A stretch of 64,000 nucleotides of DNA from Asticcacaulis sp. AC402. GTDB taxonomy: Bacteria > Pseudomonadota > Alphaproteobacteria > Caulobacterales > Caulobacteraceae. Shown one piece after another: positions 10,241 through 19,600 of the stretch. Where the stretch lies: contig NZ_AWGC01000017.1 in the NCBI RefSeq assembly GCF_000495835.1, forward strand, positions 62,001-126,000. Reading direction: 5' to 3'. The translations under genes were made by a program, and so were the position numbers. The first letter of the stretch is position 1. Every line of letters begins with the position of its first letter. The notes below the pieces were generated by a model. That model ran no database searches, was not told the DNA's origin, and saw only the letters and a list, made by a program, of their open reading frames with translations.

Positions 10241-12235
10241 CTAAGCCGGATTATGCTTTGCCAGGAAGTCAAGTGCCGACTTCATCATTTCGATGCGGTG
10301 CGACCCTACGGTTTCCCAGTGGTCCTGGCCCTTGTAGGTAATAAACTCCACCGGTTTGTTGGCCGCCTTCAGGGCTTTTTCCATCCGTTTGCTCTGGTCG
10401 ATCGGCACCACGGTGTCGTCGGTGCCGTGGATCAACAGAATGGGACAATAGGCCTTATCTGCCTGGCGGGCCGGGGACACGGCCTCAAGGGTCTTGGCAT
10501 CGCCCATGAACTGTTTCCAGTACCGCACCCGGCGGGTCTGCTTGCCGGCGCTGTTGTCGAGCACGAAACTTGTCATCGACTTCAGGTCGGACACGCCGGC
10601 AATGGAAACGGCGCACCGGTAGACGTCCGGATCCAGGGTGGCGCCCGCCAGGGCGGCATAGCCGCCGTAAGAGGCGCCCAGGATCGCCACGCGCTTGGGG
10701 TCGATCGTGCCCTGGGCTGCCAGCCAGCGCACGCCGTCCGACAGGTCGGTTTGCATCTTGCGGCCCCACTCGCCGAAACCCTTTTCGACGAAAGCCTCGC
10801 CATAGCCGCTTGAGCCGCGGAAATTGGGTTGCAGGACGGCGTAACCGCGCGAGGCCAGACACTGGGTCTGCCAGTCGAAATCGATCCTGTCGCGTGATTC
10901 CGGCCCGCCATGTGGCAGGACCACCAGCGGCAGGTTCTTCACCGCCTTGAAGGGCGGCAGGGTCAGATAGCCGTGAATGTCCAGCCCGTCGGCGGCCTTG
11001 TAGCGGATGGCTGTCTTCTGGGTAATCCATTCCTTGGGAATGTCGGGATAGTTCAGCGCCAGAAGTTCGACCTGGCCGGTCGAGAAGTCGGCAAAGAAGT
11101 AGGTGCCGGCATCGAAGGGGCTTTCGCCGTAGATGAGCAGCTTGCGCGGGTCCTCGGCGAAACCGCGCATGGCGACGCGATACTCCTCACCCATGGTCGG
11201 CGCCAGTCCGGCGGCGATCTTCTTCATCAAGGGGTCGAAATAGTCGTAGGAGAACCAGTCGTCGTGGTGCGAAAATCCCGCCAGCCGACCGGTATTGGGG
11301 TGGAACAGGGCGCCGCGTCCGCGGCCGTCGCCGCCGCTGTCCAGCGCCGGCCCCAGGGTGCCATCCGCCGAGATCTCGTGATATTCGCCCTCGTTTTCGC
11401 CGGCATTGAGGTACAGGACCACCGATTGCCCGTCGCGCCCCAGGCCGATCAGGTTGGGCGTGTTGAGCGCTTCCTTGACACTGTATATTTCCTTGAAGCG
11501 ATTGAATTTTCCGGGTTCGCCGGTGTTGAAATACAGCTTCCAGGTCTTGCGTTCGTCGCTGTATTCGGAATAGGCCACCGGCCGTCCGTCGGGGGCGACG
11601 ACCCAGCCCTCGGTATCGTTGTCGCCTTCGTGGAGCAGCTTGCCGCGCGGCTTGGTCATGCTGAAGCTGAACAGGCAGAGATTGTAGCCCATTGTCATAC
11701 GGTAGTTCGAGCCGGTCACCCGGTACTCGCCGTCAACCTTGATACGCTGGATGTCGCCCAGAACTATGCCGTAGAAGCCTTCCTCGCGCGAAAAGAAGTT
11801 GGTTACCTCGGCCGTATCCAGATGAACCGACCGGGCGATCGAGAATTCGTGTTTCCAGCCGGCGAACTCGGGCAGGGCGGTGGTCACCGAATTGATCAGG
11901 ACCACGTGATCGTTGTCGCCAAAGAAGAGGTCACGAATCTTGGTGGGACCCATATTGATCGTCTTGGTCTTGAGGTCTGCGATGTTGAAGTGCATCAGCA
12001 TCTTGTCGTCGCCCCTCTGGGTCACCAGGGCGCAGCGCTTGCCGTCGGGCGACAGCGCGATTTCGTCGATGGCTGGCGGGGAGGCGAAGGCCTCGACCGG
12101 CGGCATGGGGGTGGCCGGTACCTTCGGTGCCTCGTCGGCCTGGGCGCTAAGGGACGCCAGGTTTATGGCGGCAGCAGCGCCGCCGATGCGGAAAAGAGCG
12201 CGGCGGTTCAGGTCGGATGGTCGTGTCGGGCGCAT
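10241..12235 (-). CDS. S9-family prolyl oligopeptidase-like peptidase, Tat-exported (copy A)
   Basis: This is a secreted serine peptidase or acylaminoacyl-type hydrolase. The N-terminus (SDLNRRALFRIGGAAAA) is a Tat-like signal. A beta-propeller-like region follows, then an alpha/beta-hydrolase domain from about residue 400. The triad is visible: Ser near residue 522 in GASYGGYAAL, Asp in HGTDDTVVPIDQS, and His in KGQDHWETVG. The oxyanion segment is LPHGGPESRD. Its upstream neighbour at 12244 is a close paralog eight bases away, so the two arose by tandem duplication and are probably cotranscribed. Natural substrates cannot be told from sequence. Confidence 0.88.
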   Translation of the reverse strand: MRPTRPSDLNRRALFRIGGAAAAINLASLSAQADEAPKVPATPMPPVEAFASPPAIDEIALSPDGKRCALVTQRGDDKMLMHFNIADLKTKTINMGPTKIRDLFFGDNDHVVLINSVTTALPEFAGWKHEFSIARSVHLDTAEVTNFFSREEGFYGIVLGDIQRIKVDGEYRVTGSNYRMTMGYNLCLFSFSMTKPRGKLLHEGDNDTEGWVVAPDGRPVAYSEYSDERKTWKLYFNTGEPGKFNRFKEIYSVKEALNTPNLIGLGRDGQSVVLYLNAGENEGEYHEISADGTLGPALDSGGDGRGRGALFHPNTGRLAGFSHHDDWFSYDYFDPLMKKIAAGLAPTMGEEYRVAMRGFAEDPRKLLIYGESPFDAGTYFFADFSTGQVELLALNYPDIPKEWITQKTAIRYKAADGLDIHGYLTLPPFKAVKNLPLVVLPHGGPESRDRIDFDWQTQCLASRGYAVLQPNFRGSSGYGEAFVEKGFGEWGRKMQTDLSDGVRWLAAQGTIDPKRVAILGASYGGYAALAGATLDPDVYRCAVSIAGVSDLKSMTSFVLDNSAGKQTRRVRYWKQFMGDAKTLEAVSPARQADKAYCPILLIHGTDDTVVPIDQSKRMEKALKAANKPVEFITYKGQDHWETVGSHRIEMMKSALDFLAKHNPA

Positions 12236-12243
12236 GTTGGACC

Positions 12244-14175
12244 TCAGCCGGCCGGATTGTGTTGTTCGAGAAAGGCCACGGCCGCCTTCATCATCTCGAT
12301 ACGCAGCGAACTGATGGTCTCCCAGTGGTCTTGTCCCCTGTAGCTAATGAATTCGACGGGCTTGCCCGCGGCTTTCAGGGCCTTTTCCATGCGCCGGCTC
12401 TGGTCAATGGGCACAACCGAGTCGTCTGTGCCGTGAAGCAGCAGGATCGGACAATAGGCTTCCCTGGCACGTTTGAAGGGAGAAATTTCGTCGTATCGTT
12501 CAGGGTCGCCGAGGCGGCGGGTAATGATCTTGTGGTAATAGGTTCCCGGCATTCTTCCGAAAACCAACCATTCGGGGTGACAGATGCCGGCCACCGAAAC
12601 GGCGCAGCGATATACACCCTTGTCGATGGTGGCGCCGGCCAGGGCGGCATAGCCACCGTAGGATGCCCCCATGATGGCGACTCGCTTGGGGTCAATGAGG
12701 CCTTGCGCCGCCAGGTGGCGAACGCCGTCGGACAAGTCGGTCTGCATTTTGCGGCCGAATTCGCCATCGCCGGCACGCAGGAAGGCTTCACCATAGCCGG
12801 TTGAGCCGCGAAAGTTAGGTTGCAACACGGCGTAGCCGCGTGACGCCAGGGCTTGCGCCTGCCAGTCGAAGCCGCCGTAGTCGCGCGATTCCGGTCCGCC
12901 ATGCGGGAGCACCACCAGCGGCAGGTCTTTTGCCGTCCGCGCCTTGGGCAGGGTCAGGTAGGCATGGATATCCAGCCCATCAGCGGCCTTGTAGTCGATC
13001 GGCTTGCGTTCCGAGAGGGCGGCTTCGTCGAGATCGAGGTAGTTGGAGAAGATGGTGAAAACATTGCCTGTCGCAAAATCGCAATAGTAGTAGGACCCGG
13101 CGTCGCCAGGACCTTCGCCATAGACGATCATTTTGCGCGGATCTTCGGCGTGATCGATCAGGGAAAAGCGATATCCCGGACCCAGTACCTCTGGAACAGC
13201 CTCGGCCAGCGACTTCATCAGCGGATCGAAGAATTCGTAGCGGAACCAGTCGTCATGAACGGCGTATCCGGCCAGGCGTCCGGTGACGGGATGGAACAGA
13301 GCGGAAATCTCGTCTCCGCCGCTGCCGGTTTCGAAGGCCGGCGCCAAGGTCCCGGCGGGCGACATCTCGTGGTAAAACCAGCCGGCGTCTTTCGAATACA
13401 TGGCGAGCAACAGCCCTTTGCCGGAGCGATCCAGTCCCACCAGGTTCGGCCAAGGGGAGAGGTCGTGCGTGTTTACCGCATAGACCTCCTCGAAACGGGG
13501 CGGTTGTCCGACGGCGGCGCGATTAAATTTCAATCGCCAGTAACCGTAGGTCGCGCTCGCCTCGGCAATGGCGATAATCTGGCCATCGGGAGCGCAGATG
13601 CAGTCTGACAGGTATTCCGATCCTTCGAAAACCGTAGTCCCGGCCGGATCGTCCATCCCAAAGCGTTGGACAACGACCCGCCCACGACTAGACCACGTAC
13701 TGGCGATCAATTGATAGCCGGTAGCGGTGTGTACCCGTTGCGGCCAACCCGCTTGGGTGGGATGGAAGAAGTACCGGTCTGAGTCCTTGTCGAACAACAT
13801 GATTTGTTGAAGGGTCGAGAGGTTGACCACGGACACCAGCCCTACTTCCGCGCGCCGGCGTTCGCCCCGAACATGGCCAGTTTGGATCACTACATGGTCG
13901 TTATCCGCCCACATCAGTTTGCGGGTTCTGACTGTCCCGAGCGGGATTGTTTTAGTGACCTGATCAGACACATTAAGGTGGATAAGGACCTTGTTGTCCT
14001 GGTTCTGGCTGATCAGGGCGATACGTGTGCCGTCGGGCGACAGGGCAATCTGGTCGACCATCGGCAGGGCCGCATAGGCCTCGATCGGCAAGGCGGCGTT
14101 CGCGACACGCGGCAAGAAGGCGGTGGCGCCGGAGGCTGCGGCGAAGGTGAGAAAGTGGCGGCGATGGAAATGCAT
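12244..14175 (-). CDS. S9-family prolyl oligopeptidase-like peptidase, Tat-exported (copy B)
   Basis: It is a paralog of the peptidase at 10241, with the same propeller and hydrolase plan and nearly identical catalytic blocks: GASYGGYAAL, HGTDDSVVPIDQS and RGQDHWETIS. The N-terminus MHFHRRHFLTFAAASGATAF is a twin-arginine signal ending near NAALP. The ATG at 14175 is chosen because it places the RR motif at the start and follows a run of G; a TTG at 14199 would add eight residues. Propeller sequences differ more than the hydrolase domains, so the two copies may cut different peptides. It lies 41 bases after miaA on the same strand and may be read from that promoter. Confidence 0.87.
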   Translation of the reverse strand: MHFHRRHFLTFAAASGATAFLPRVANAALPIEAYAALPMVDQIALSPDGTRIALISQNQDNKVLIHLNVSDQVTKTIPLGTVRTRKLMWADNDHVVIQTGHVRGERRRAEVGLVSVVNLSTLQQIMLFDKDSDRYFFHPTQAGWPQRVHTATGYQLIASTWSSRGRVVVQRFGMDDPAGTTVFEGSEYLSDCICAPDGQIIAIAEASATYGYWRLKFNRAAVGQPPRFEEVYAVNTHDLSPWPNLVGLDRSGKGLLLAMYSKDAGWFYHEMSPAGTLAPAFETGSGGDEISALFHPVTGRLAGYAVHDDWFRYEFFDPLMKSLAEAVPEVLGPGYRFSLIDHAEDPRKMIVYGEGPGDAGSYYYCDFATGNVFTIFSNYLDLDEAALSERKPIDYKAADGLDIHAYLTLPKARTAKDLPLVVLPHGGPESRDYGGFDWQAQALASRGYAVLQPNFRGSTGYGEAFLRAGDGEFGRKMQTDLSDGVRHLAAQGLIDPKRVAIMGASYGGYAALAGATIDKGVYRCAVSVAGICHPEWLVFGRMPGTYYHKIITRRLGDPERYDEISPFKRAREAYCPILLLHGTDDSVVPIDQSRRMEKALKAAGKPVEFISYRGQDHWETISSLRIEMMKAAVAFLEQHNPAG

Positions 14176-14216
14176 GGATACCCCCCGGAATACCGCCAAA
14201 CCATAACGTGAGAGAC

Positions 14217-15107
14217 CTAGGGCTGCAAGGCCTGGTCAGGGAATTGGTTGCGGAACCAGGTGCCCTGGCGCTTGGCATAGTTGCGCGTCATCTGCTGCGC
14301 CTGAGCGAGGGCGGCGTCGAGCGTCATTTCGCCTTTAAGATGGGCAGCGAATTCACGTAGCCCCAGCACCCGCATGATCGGCCAGTCTTCCCGCAGGCCC
14401 TGACGCGTCAGATCGCGGACCTCGTCCAGGGCGCCTTGATCGAGCATTATCTGCAGGCGAGCGTCGCAACGGGCGTAGAGTTCTTCACGGTCCGGGTGCA
14501 AGATTTCCATTTTCCAGGAAGTTTTCGGCAGGGCCGGCTTTGTCCTGTCCTGCCAATCACTCAGAGGCGTTCCGGTGTGCAGGAAAACCTCGTAGGCCCG
14601 GGCCAGGCGCTGGCGATCGTTCGCAGATATGCGATGTTCGGCCTTGGGGTCGTGTCGCCGCAACAGGTCACGGAAAGCGGTTTCGCCGAGCACGTCGTAG
14701 GTGTCGCGGGCGGTGGTGCGGGCCAGTTCGCCGATCGGAGGGATATCGGCCAGGCCGAAGACCAGGCTGTTGAAATAGAGGCCGGTACCACCAACGACGC
14801 AGACCGGCGCCCCACCGTTCAGCGCGGCATCGAGATACGGCCTGGCGGCGCGCAGCCATTCGCCGGCCGACCATAAAACCTGCGGGCCAAGATGACCGTA
14901 AAGGACATGTTCGGCTTGCGTCATATCGGTGGCCGTCGGTCGCGCTGTCAGGATGGGAACGTCGCTATAGAGTTGCATCGAGTCGGCATTGAGGATGACC
15001 CCACCGGTTTCCTGCGCCCAGGCCAGCGCGCGCGCCGACTTGCCCGAGGCGGTCGGTCCGGCCAGCAAAAGGATCGGCACGTCGGTTGGCATGTCCGTTT
15101 TTGGCAT
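14217..15107 (-). CDS. miaA: tRNA dimethylallyltransferase MiaA
   Basis: MiaA transfers a dimethylallyl group to N6 of A37 in tRNAs that read UNN codons. The P-loop AGPTASGKSARALA is at the N-terminus, followed by the family motif ILNADSMQLYSDVPI, GGTGLYFNSLV, and the tRNA-contact segments DRQRLARAYEVF and QMTRNYAKRQGTWFRNQF. Length (296) is slightly short but normal for alphaproteobacteria. It diverges from mrp across an 86-bp gap. Function is well supported. Confidence 0.95.
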   Translation of the reverse strand: MPKTDMPTDVPILLLAGPTASGKSARALAWAQETGGVILNADSMQLYSDVPILTARPTATDMTQAEHVLYGHLGPQVLWSAGEWLRAARPYLDAALNGGAPVCVVGGTGLYFNSLVFGLADIPPIGELARTTARDTYDVLGETAFRDLLRRHDPKAEHRISANDRQRLARAYEVFLHTGTPLSDWQDRTKPALPKTSWKMEILHPDREELYARCDARLQIMLDQGALDEVRDLTRQGLREDWPIMRVLGLREFAAHLKGEMTLDAALAQAQQMTRNYAKRQGTWFRNQFPDQALQP

Positions 15108-15193
15108 TTTCTACTTTAAAGCGGTGACCTGAGCGCCTATGTCAACGCCGTCCTGTTCCTTGATCCCCATACCGAACGAAATGAGTCCCGTCC

Positions 15194-16303
15194 ATGTTAG
15201 ACCGTGCCCAGGTCCTGACCGCCCTCAACGCCATTACCGATCCCGCGACCGGTCAGGGACTGAGCGACGCCGGAATGGTTCGTGCCCTGATCGTTTCGCC
15301 CGAACGCATCGGCTTCATGCTGGAAGTTCCGCAGGACAAGGTGACGTCTTACGGCCCGGTACGGTTGGCGGCCGAGAAATTGCTGGCGGGGCTGGAGGGG
15401 GTTCGCAAGGCTCAGGTCGTGCTGACGGCAGAAATGGCGCCGGCGCCAGCCAAGCCAGCACCGGCGCGGCTGTCGCCCCAGGCGATCGACCAGGTCAAGA
15501 AGGCCGCCCCCGTCGCCGAAGCCCGGCCGGACCATGTCAAGCAGGTCATCGTTGTGGGCTCGGGCAAGGGCGGGGTCGGCAAGTCGACCGTGTCGCTGGG
15601 TCTGGCTCTGGGTTTGCAGCAACTGGGGTTGAGCGTCGGTTTCCTCGATGCCGATATCTATGGGCCGTCGGCGCCGACGCTTTTGGGTGTGCGACGGCCG
15701 CCAGAGTTCGGTCCCGACAAGCTGATGGTGCCGCCGGAGGCCTGGGGGCTCAAGGTCAACTCGGTCGGGTTCCTGGTCGATGCCGATCAGGCCATGATCT
15801 GGCGGGGGCCGATGGCGTCCCAGGCCTTGACACAACTGTTGACGCAGACGCGGTGGGGGACTGAGGCTGAGCCCCTGGACGTGCTTGTGGTCGACATGCC
15901 GCCGGGGACGGGCGACGTGCAACTGACTCTGACACAGAAAACCCTGATCGACGGGGCGGTCGTCGTTTCCACACCTCAGGAAATGGCCCTGTCGGATGCC
16001 CGGCGCGCGGTCACCCTGTTCGGCAAGACCGGCGTGAAGGTATTGGGCGTGGTCGAGAACATGGCCTTCTTCAAGGCGCCGGAGGGCAGCGAGATCGAGA
16101 TTTTTGGCCGTGGCGGGGCGGCGCGGTTGGCGGATGCCGTCAAGGTGCCCTTCCTCGGCGAGGTGCCGCTGGATCCGGCCTTGCGCGCTGGCTGCGACGA
16201 CGGCCGGCCGCTGACGGCATTGGAGCCGGACGGCGACATGGCCGCGCGGTTCAAGGTCATGGCCCAGAAGGTCCTGGATGGCCTGGCAACAGCTACAGAG
16301 TAA
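15194..16303 (+). CDS. Mrp/ApbC-family P-loop ATPase (iron-sulfur cluster carrier type)
   Basis: Mrp/ApbC/NBP35 proteins carry iron-sulfur clusters to target enzymes. A short N-terminal MIP18-like (DUF59) domain (LNAITDPATGQGLSDAGMV) precedes an Ala/Pro-rich linker and the deviant Walker A GSGKGGVGKST around residues 119-129, then FLDADIYGPSAPTLLG and the DMPPGTGDVQLTL switch. The segment where many homologs carry CxxC reads ENMAFFKAPEGSEIEIFG here, with no cysteine. That loss is seen in other alphaproteobacterial Mrp proteins as I recall them, so the cluster may be bound differently or not at all. No operon partner is apparent. Confidence 0.88.
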   Translation: MLDRAQVLTALNAITDPATGQGLSDAGMVRALIVSPERIGFMLEVPQDKVTSYGPVRLAAEKLLAGLEGVRKAQVVLTAEMAPAPAKPAPARLSPQAIDQVKKAAPVAEARPDHVKQVIVVGSGKGGVGKSTVSLGLALGLQQLGLSVGFLDADIYGPSAPTLLGVRRPPEFGPDKLMVPPEAWGLKVNSVGFLVDADQAMIWRGPMASQALTQLLTQTRWGTEAEPLDVLVVDMPPGTGDVQLTLTQKTLIDGAVVVSTPQEMALSDARRAVTLFGKTGVKVLGVVENMAFFKAPEGSEIEIFGRGGAARLADAVKVPFLGEVPLDPALRAGCDDGRPLTALEPDGDMAARFKVMAQKVLDGLATATE

Positions 16304-16307
16304 GTGA

Positions 16308-16598
16308 TTGAACCACGGATAGACGCGGATAGACACCGACATCATGAAAATCCTGCGTCGATTGTGCAGAAGCGCCGCTCGCTGGTTGGAACCGCGAATG
16401 AACGCGAATGAACGCGAATAAGAGCGAGCGCCAAAGGCGCTCAATAGCTGATGTCAAGCGCACGGGGTTAGACGAATGCTAAAGATACTTGCGCTTATTC
16501 GCGTTCATTCGCGGTTCTAAACACACTTCGATGCCTCTTTGCAGTGAGTTTCGGGTGACCTTGAAATCCGATTCTATCGGTGTCCATCCGTGGTTCAA
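16308..16598. repeat. Nested inverted-repeat element between mrp and tamB
   Basis: The outer arms are TTGAACCACGGATAGAC (from 16308) and its near complement CCATCCGTGGTTCAA (ending 16598). The inner arms are GAACCGCGAATGAACGCGAA (from 16389) and ATTCGCGTTCATTCGCGGTTC (ending 16517); the left inner arm has one extra copy of the TGAACGCGAA unit. The element fills the gap between two convergent genes. Sequences of the ACCACGGATAGACAC type are common intergenic repeats in many genomes. No coding potential is seen inside. Confidence 0.75.
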
Positions 16599-16607
16599 AA
16601 ACCTTCC

Positions 16608-19600
16608 TCAATAATCCTTCGAATAGCGGACGCTGACGGCGGTGCCCTGGTTGCCGACCTGGGACAGGACAGAGAGGGCGCGCGACAGGGCGACCTCCAA
16701 CTGGGTGGCGGTAAAGCCCTTGGTGTCGGTGACGATCTCGACATAGACATTGCTGGTCAGGTATTTGCCGGCGGCCAGCGACGTGCCGCGGCCGGTTTCG
16801 GCATCGGCGCCGACCAGGCGCAGGCGGTCGATACCGGTCGCCGAGCGTAACGCACCCAACGGATTAAGGAAATCGGTCCCACCACGTAAGCCGTTGACAG
16901 CAGATGCGAGTTGCAGAGCTTCGGTGGCCGACAGGTTGGTCACGCTCTCGCCGAACAGCATGCGCGACAGGACCTCGTCCTGGGGCAGGGCCGGGGTCGA
17001 GGAAAAGGCCAGGGACGGCCGTTGGGCCGAGCCGGAAACCCTAATGAGCCCCTTGACATCCTGCATGTCGCCCGACGCCTGGATCGAGATTTCCGGGTCC
17101 ACCAAAGGCCCGCCGTCGAACAGGATCTGGCCGTTATCGATGGTGAAAGCCTTGCCGGCAAACGTGTAGTTGCCGCGGACAACCTCCATGCGTCCGACGA
17201 CGCGCGGATCGCGCGTCGTGCCGATGACGCGCAGGTCCATCGCCCATTCCGAATCCATTCCCATCCCGGAGACGAAAATCTGGCGGTCGGCACGGACCCC
17301 AATGCTTAAATTCCATAAGGCTGGAATTGTCTCATCGGCGACCTGAGGCTTGTCGTCCACGCCCTTTTTGTGGACACCATCGAGCACATTGACCTGGGCA
17401 GCGCCTTGGCGGACCATTTCGTACTTGAGTTGCGGCAGACTCAGATCACCCCGGACCCAGGCCCCGTCGGCTTGCGAGTTGGTGACGTCCAGCGTGCCGG
17501 AAACGGTTGAGTCGACCGTGTCGCTGCGGGCCAGGCGGGCATTGTTCAGATCGATATGAATCGACATTGGGAAGCGTTGGTCGGCGGCCAGGCTGAGCCA
17601 CCCCGAACCGGAAACGGTGCCGGCGCCAGCGCGGCCCTCCAGTTTGGTCAGTTCGAGGCGGTCATTGGTGAAGCGGCCGTCGATGGCCAGGGCGGTGATG
17701 CGCGTGCCGAAGGTTTCGTTGTCGTAGGTCAGGCCTGTGCCCTTGATGACGCCATTGAGGAACGGCTGGCTTAGGCGGCCCGACATGTCGGCGGCGACGG
17801 CGACGGCACCGGTCAGGTTCTGGCGCGGCAGGCCGCTCAGCGAGAAGGGCACGGCGGCCGGACCGTTGTAGCGTACGCCGCCTGAGAGACCTGAGTCCAT
17901 CAGGGCTTCGACCCAGCGCGGATTGGTTGACGGTGTCAGGTCGGCATTGATGCGGCCGACAACAGTGCCGCCCTGACGGACCACGGCGCGGACATAGTTG
18001 GAGGACGAAGAGCGGTTGGGGTTGAGCTGGGCGTCGAGCGTCATGTCGACCGGCGCCGAAACCATGGCGGCTGACGTGCGCGAGAAGTCGTCGATCTTCA
18101 GCGCCAGGCGCGCCGTCGGGAAGCCGCCGCCAATCTGGGCGAACTCGACCGAGCCTTCCGCCCGGCCGGTGACCCCCAGGTCGTTGCTGAACAGGTTGAC
18201 GACGCTGAGGTCGACATTGTGTAGCCGGGCCTGCATCTGGGTGCGTTCGCCGAAGCGGCCGGCCAGGTCCATGCGGCCCTGTTCCATGACCAGCCTGGTC
18301 GGCTGCAACACCCATTCCACGCCAGATTTGGCATTTCCAGCTTTCGTGATACGTGCCGGCTTTTCGAGGGTAAAGGGCAGCCCGTTGGCGGTGCCCTTGG
18401 CGGCGATGGTGTACAGGTTGGGCGCGATGGTGCCGTTTAAGGCGATGTTGAACGGCACGGCGGCCGAGCCGGTCGCGACCGCCTGGACGGTGCCCGCTTC
18501 GCCCTTCAGGTTGATCTTGGCGCGGCCGGTGGCGAGGCTGAAATCCTGCCAGGTGGCATTGGCCATCTGGACGTCGCCGGTGAGTTCGAGCTGATCGCGC
18601 AGTACCAGGTTGGCGGCAATGATGGCGCGGCCGACTGTGCCACGATGCTTTTCTGGCATATCGCCAGGGATAATGACGCCGGAGCCGGTGGCGTTGACGA
18701 CGGCGGCCTGGTCGCCGCCGTCGTTGCTCAAGACCGCCGTGCCGGTCAGACCCGATCCGGCCAGGGCCAGGTTGCCGGCGAAGGGGCCGCCGTCGGTTTG
18801 GGTCAGTCGCCCCGAGGTGTTGATGCCGGCGAAGGATGCCGTCTTGATGTCGATGACCAGCGGACCTTGACCGATCAGAAGGACGGTGTCGGCGGAGAAG
18901 GGGCCGTAGGCGCTGCTGCCTTCGCCGACGATGGCGTAGGCGCCATCGACACCGGTGATGTTGGCTACGACATCGCGCATCTCGACACCCAGGCCGGGGC
19001 TGGCGGCACGCAGGACGGCCACGGGTCGGTCAAAGGTGCCGGTGGCGGTGAGGTCAAGCGGGCCATAGGTTTGCGAGGTGCCCAGCGCTTTGAGCGTGAT
19101 GGCGCCCTTGGTGTTGAAATTGCCGTCGGCCGAGGCCAGGGTAAAGAGCGGGGCCTTGCCGCTGACCTTGGAGAAGGAGAAGATGCCGGCGGGCGACCAG
19201 GCGTAGTTGCCGGTCAGGCGGGCATTGCCACCCATGAGGTCGCGCACGCCGTCCTGGGACCATTGGGTGGTGACGATATCGGCCGAACCGGTCATGGAGA
19301 AGCCCGGCTTGTCACGATAGGTCATCCTGGCCGAGGTCGAGACGTTCATCGTGCCTATTTCGGCGATGGTGTAGTTGTTGACGCTGGCCTTGACGTCGGC
19401 AGAATAGACGCCGTCTCGGGTATTGCCGCGTAAGCTACCGCTGGCCTTGGCGCGATCGGAGACCAGGCGTATATTGTCGCTGGTCAACTGGCCGTCCTCG
19501 ATACGGACATCGCTGTCCAGTTTCAGGTGGGTGAGCAGGGGATCGACCCGCGGGTCGATGCCGGAAATGGCCGTCGCGCGGGCATTGACCGGGATAATGA

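Noticed and set aside
10910-12343. A 477-residue plus-strand frame opposite the S9 peptidase gene
   Set aside because: It is antisense to a gene with a complete catalytic triad, has no ribosome site of note and low-complexity composition.
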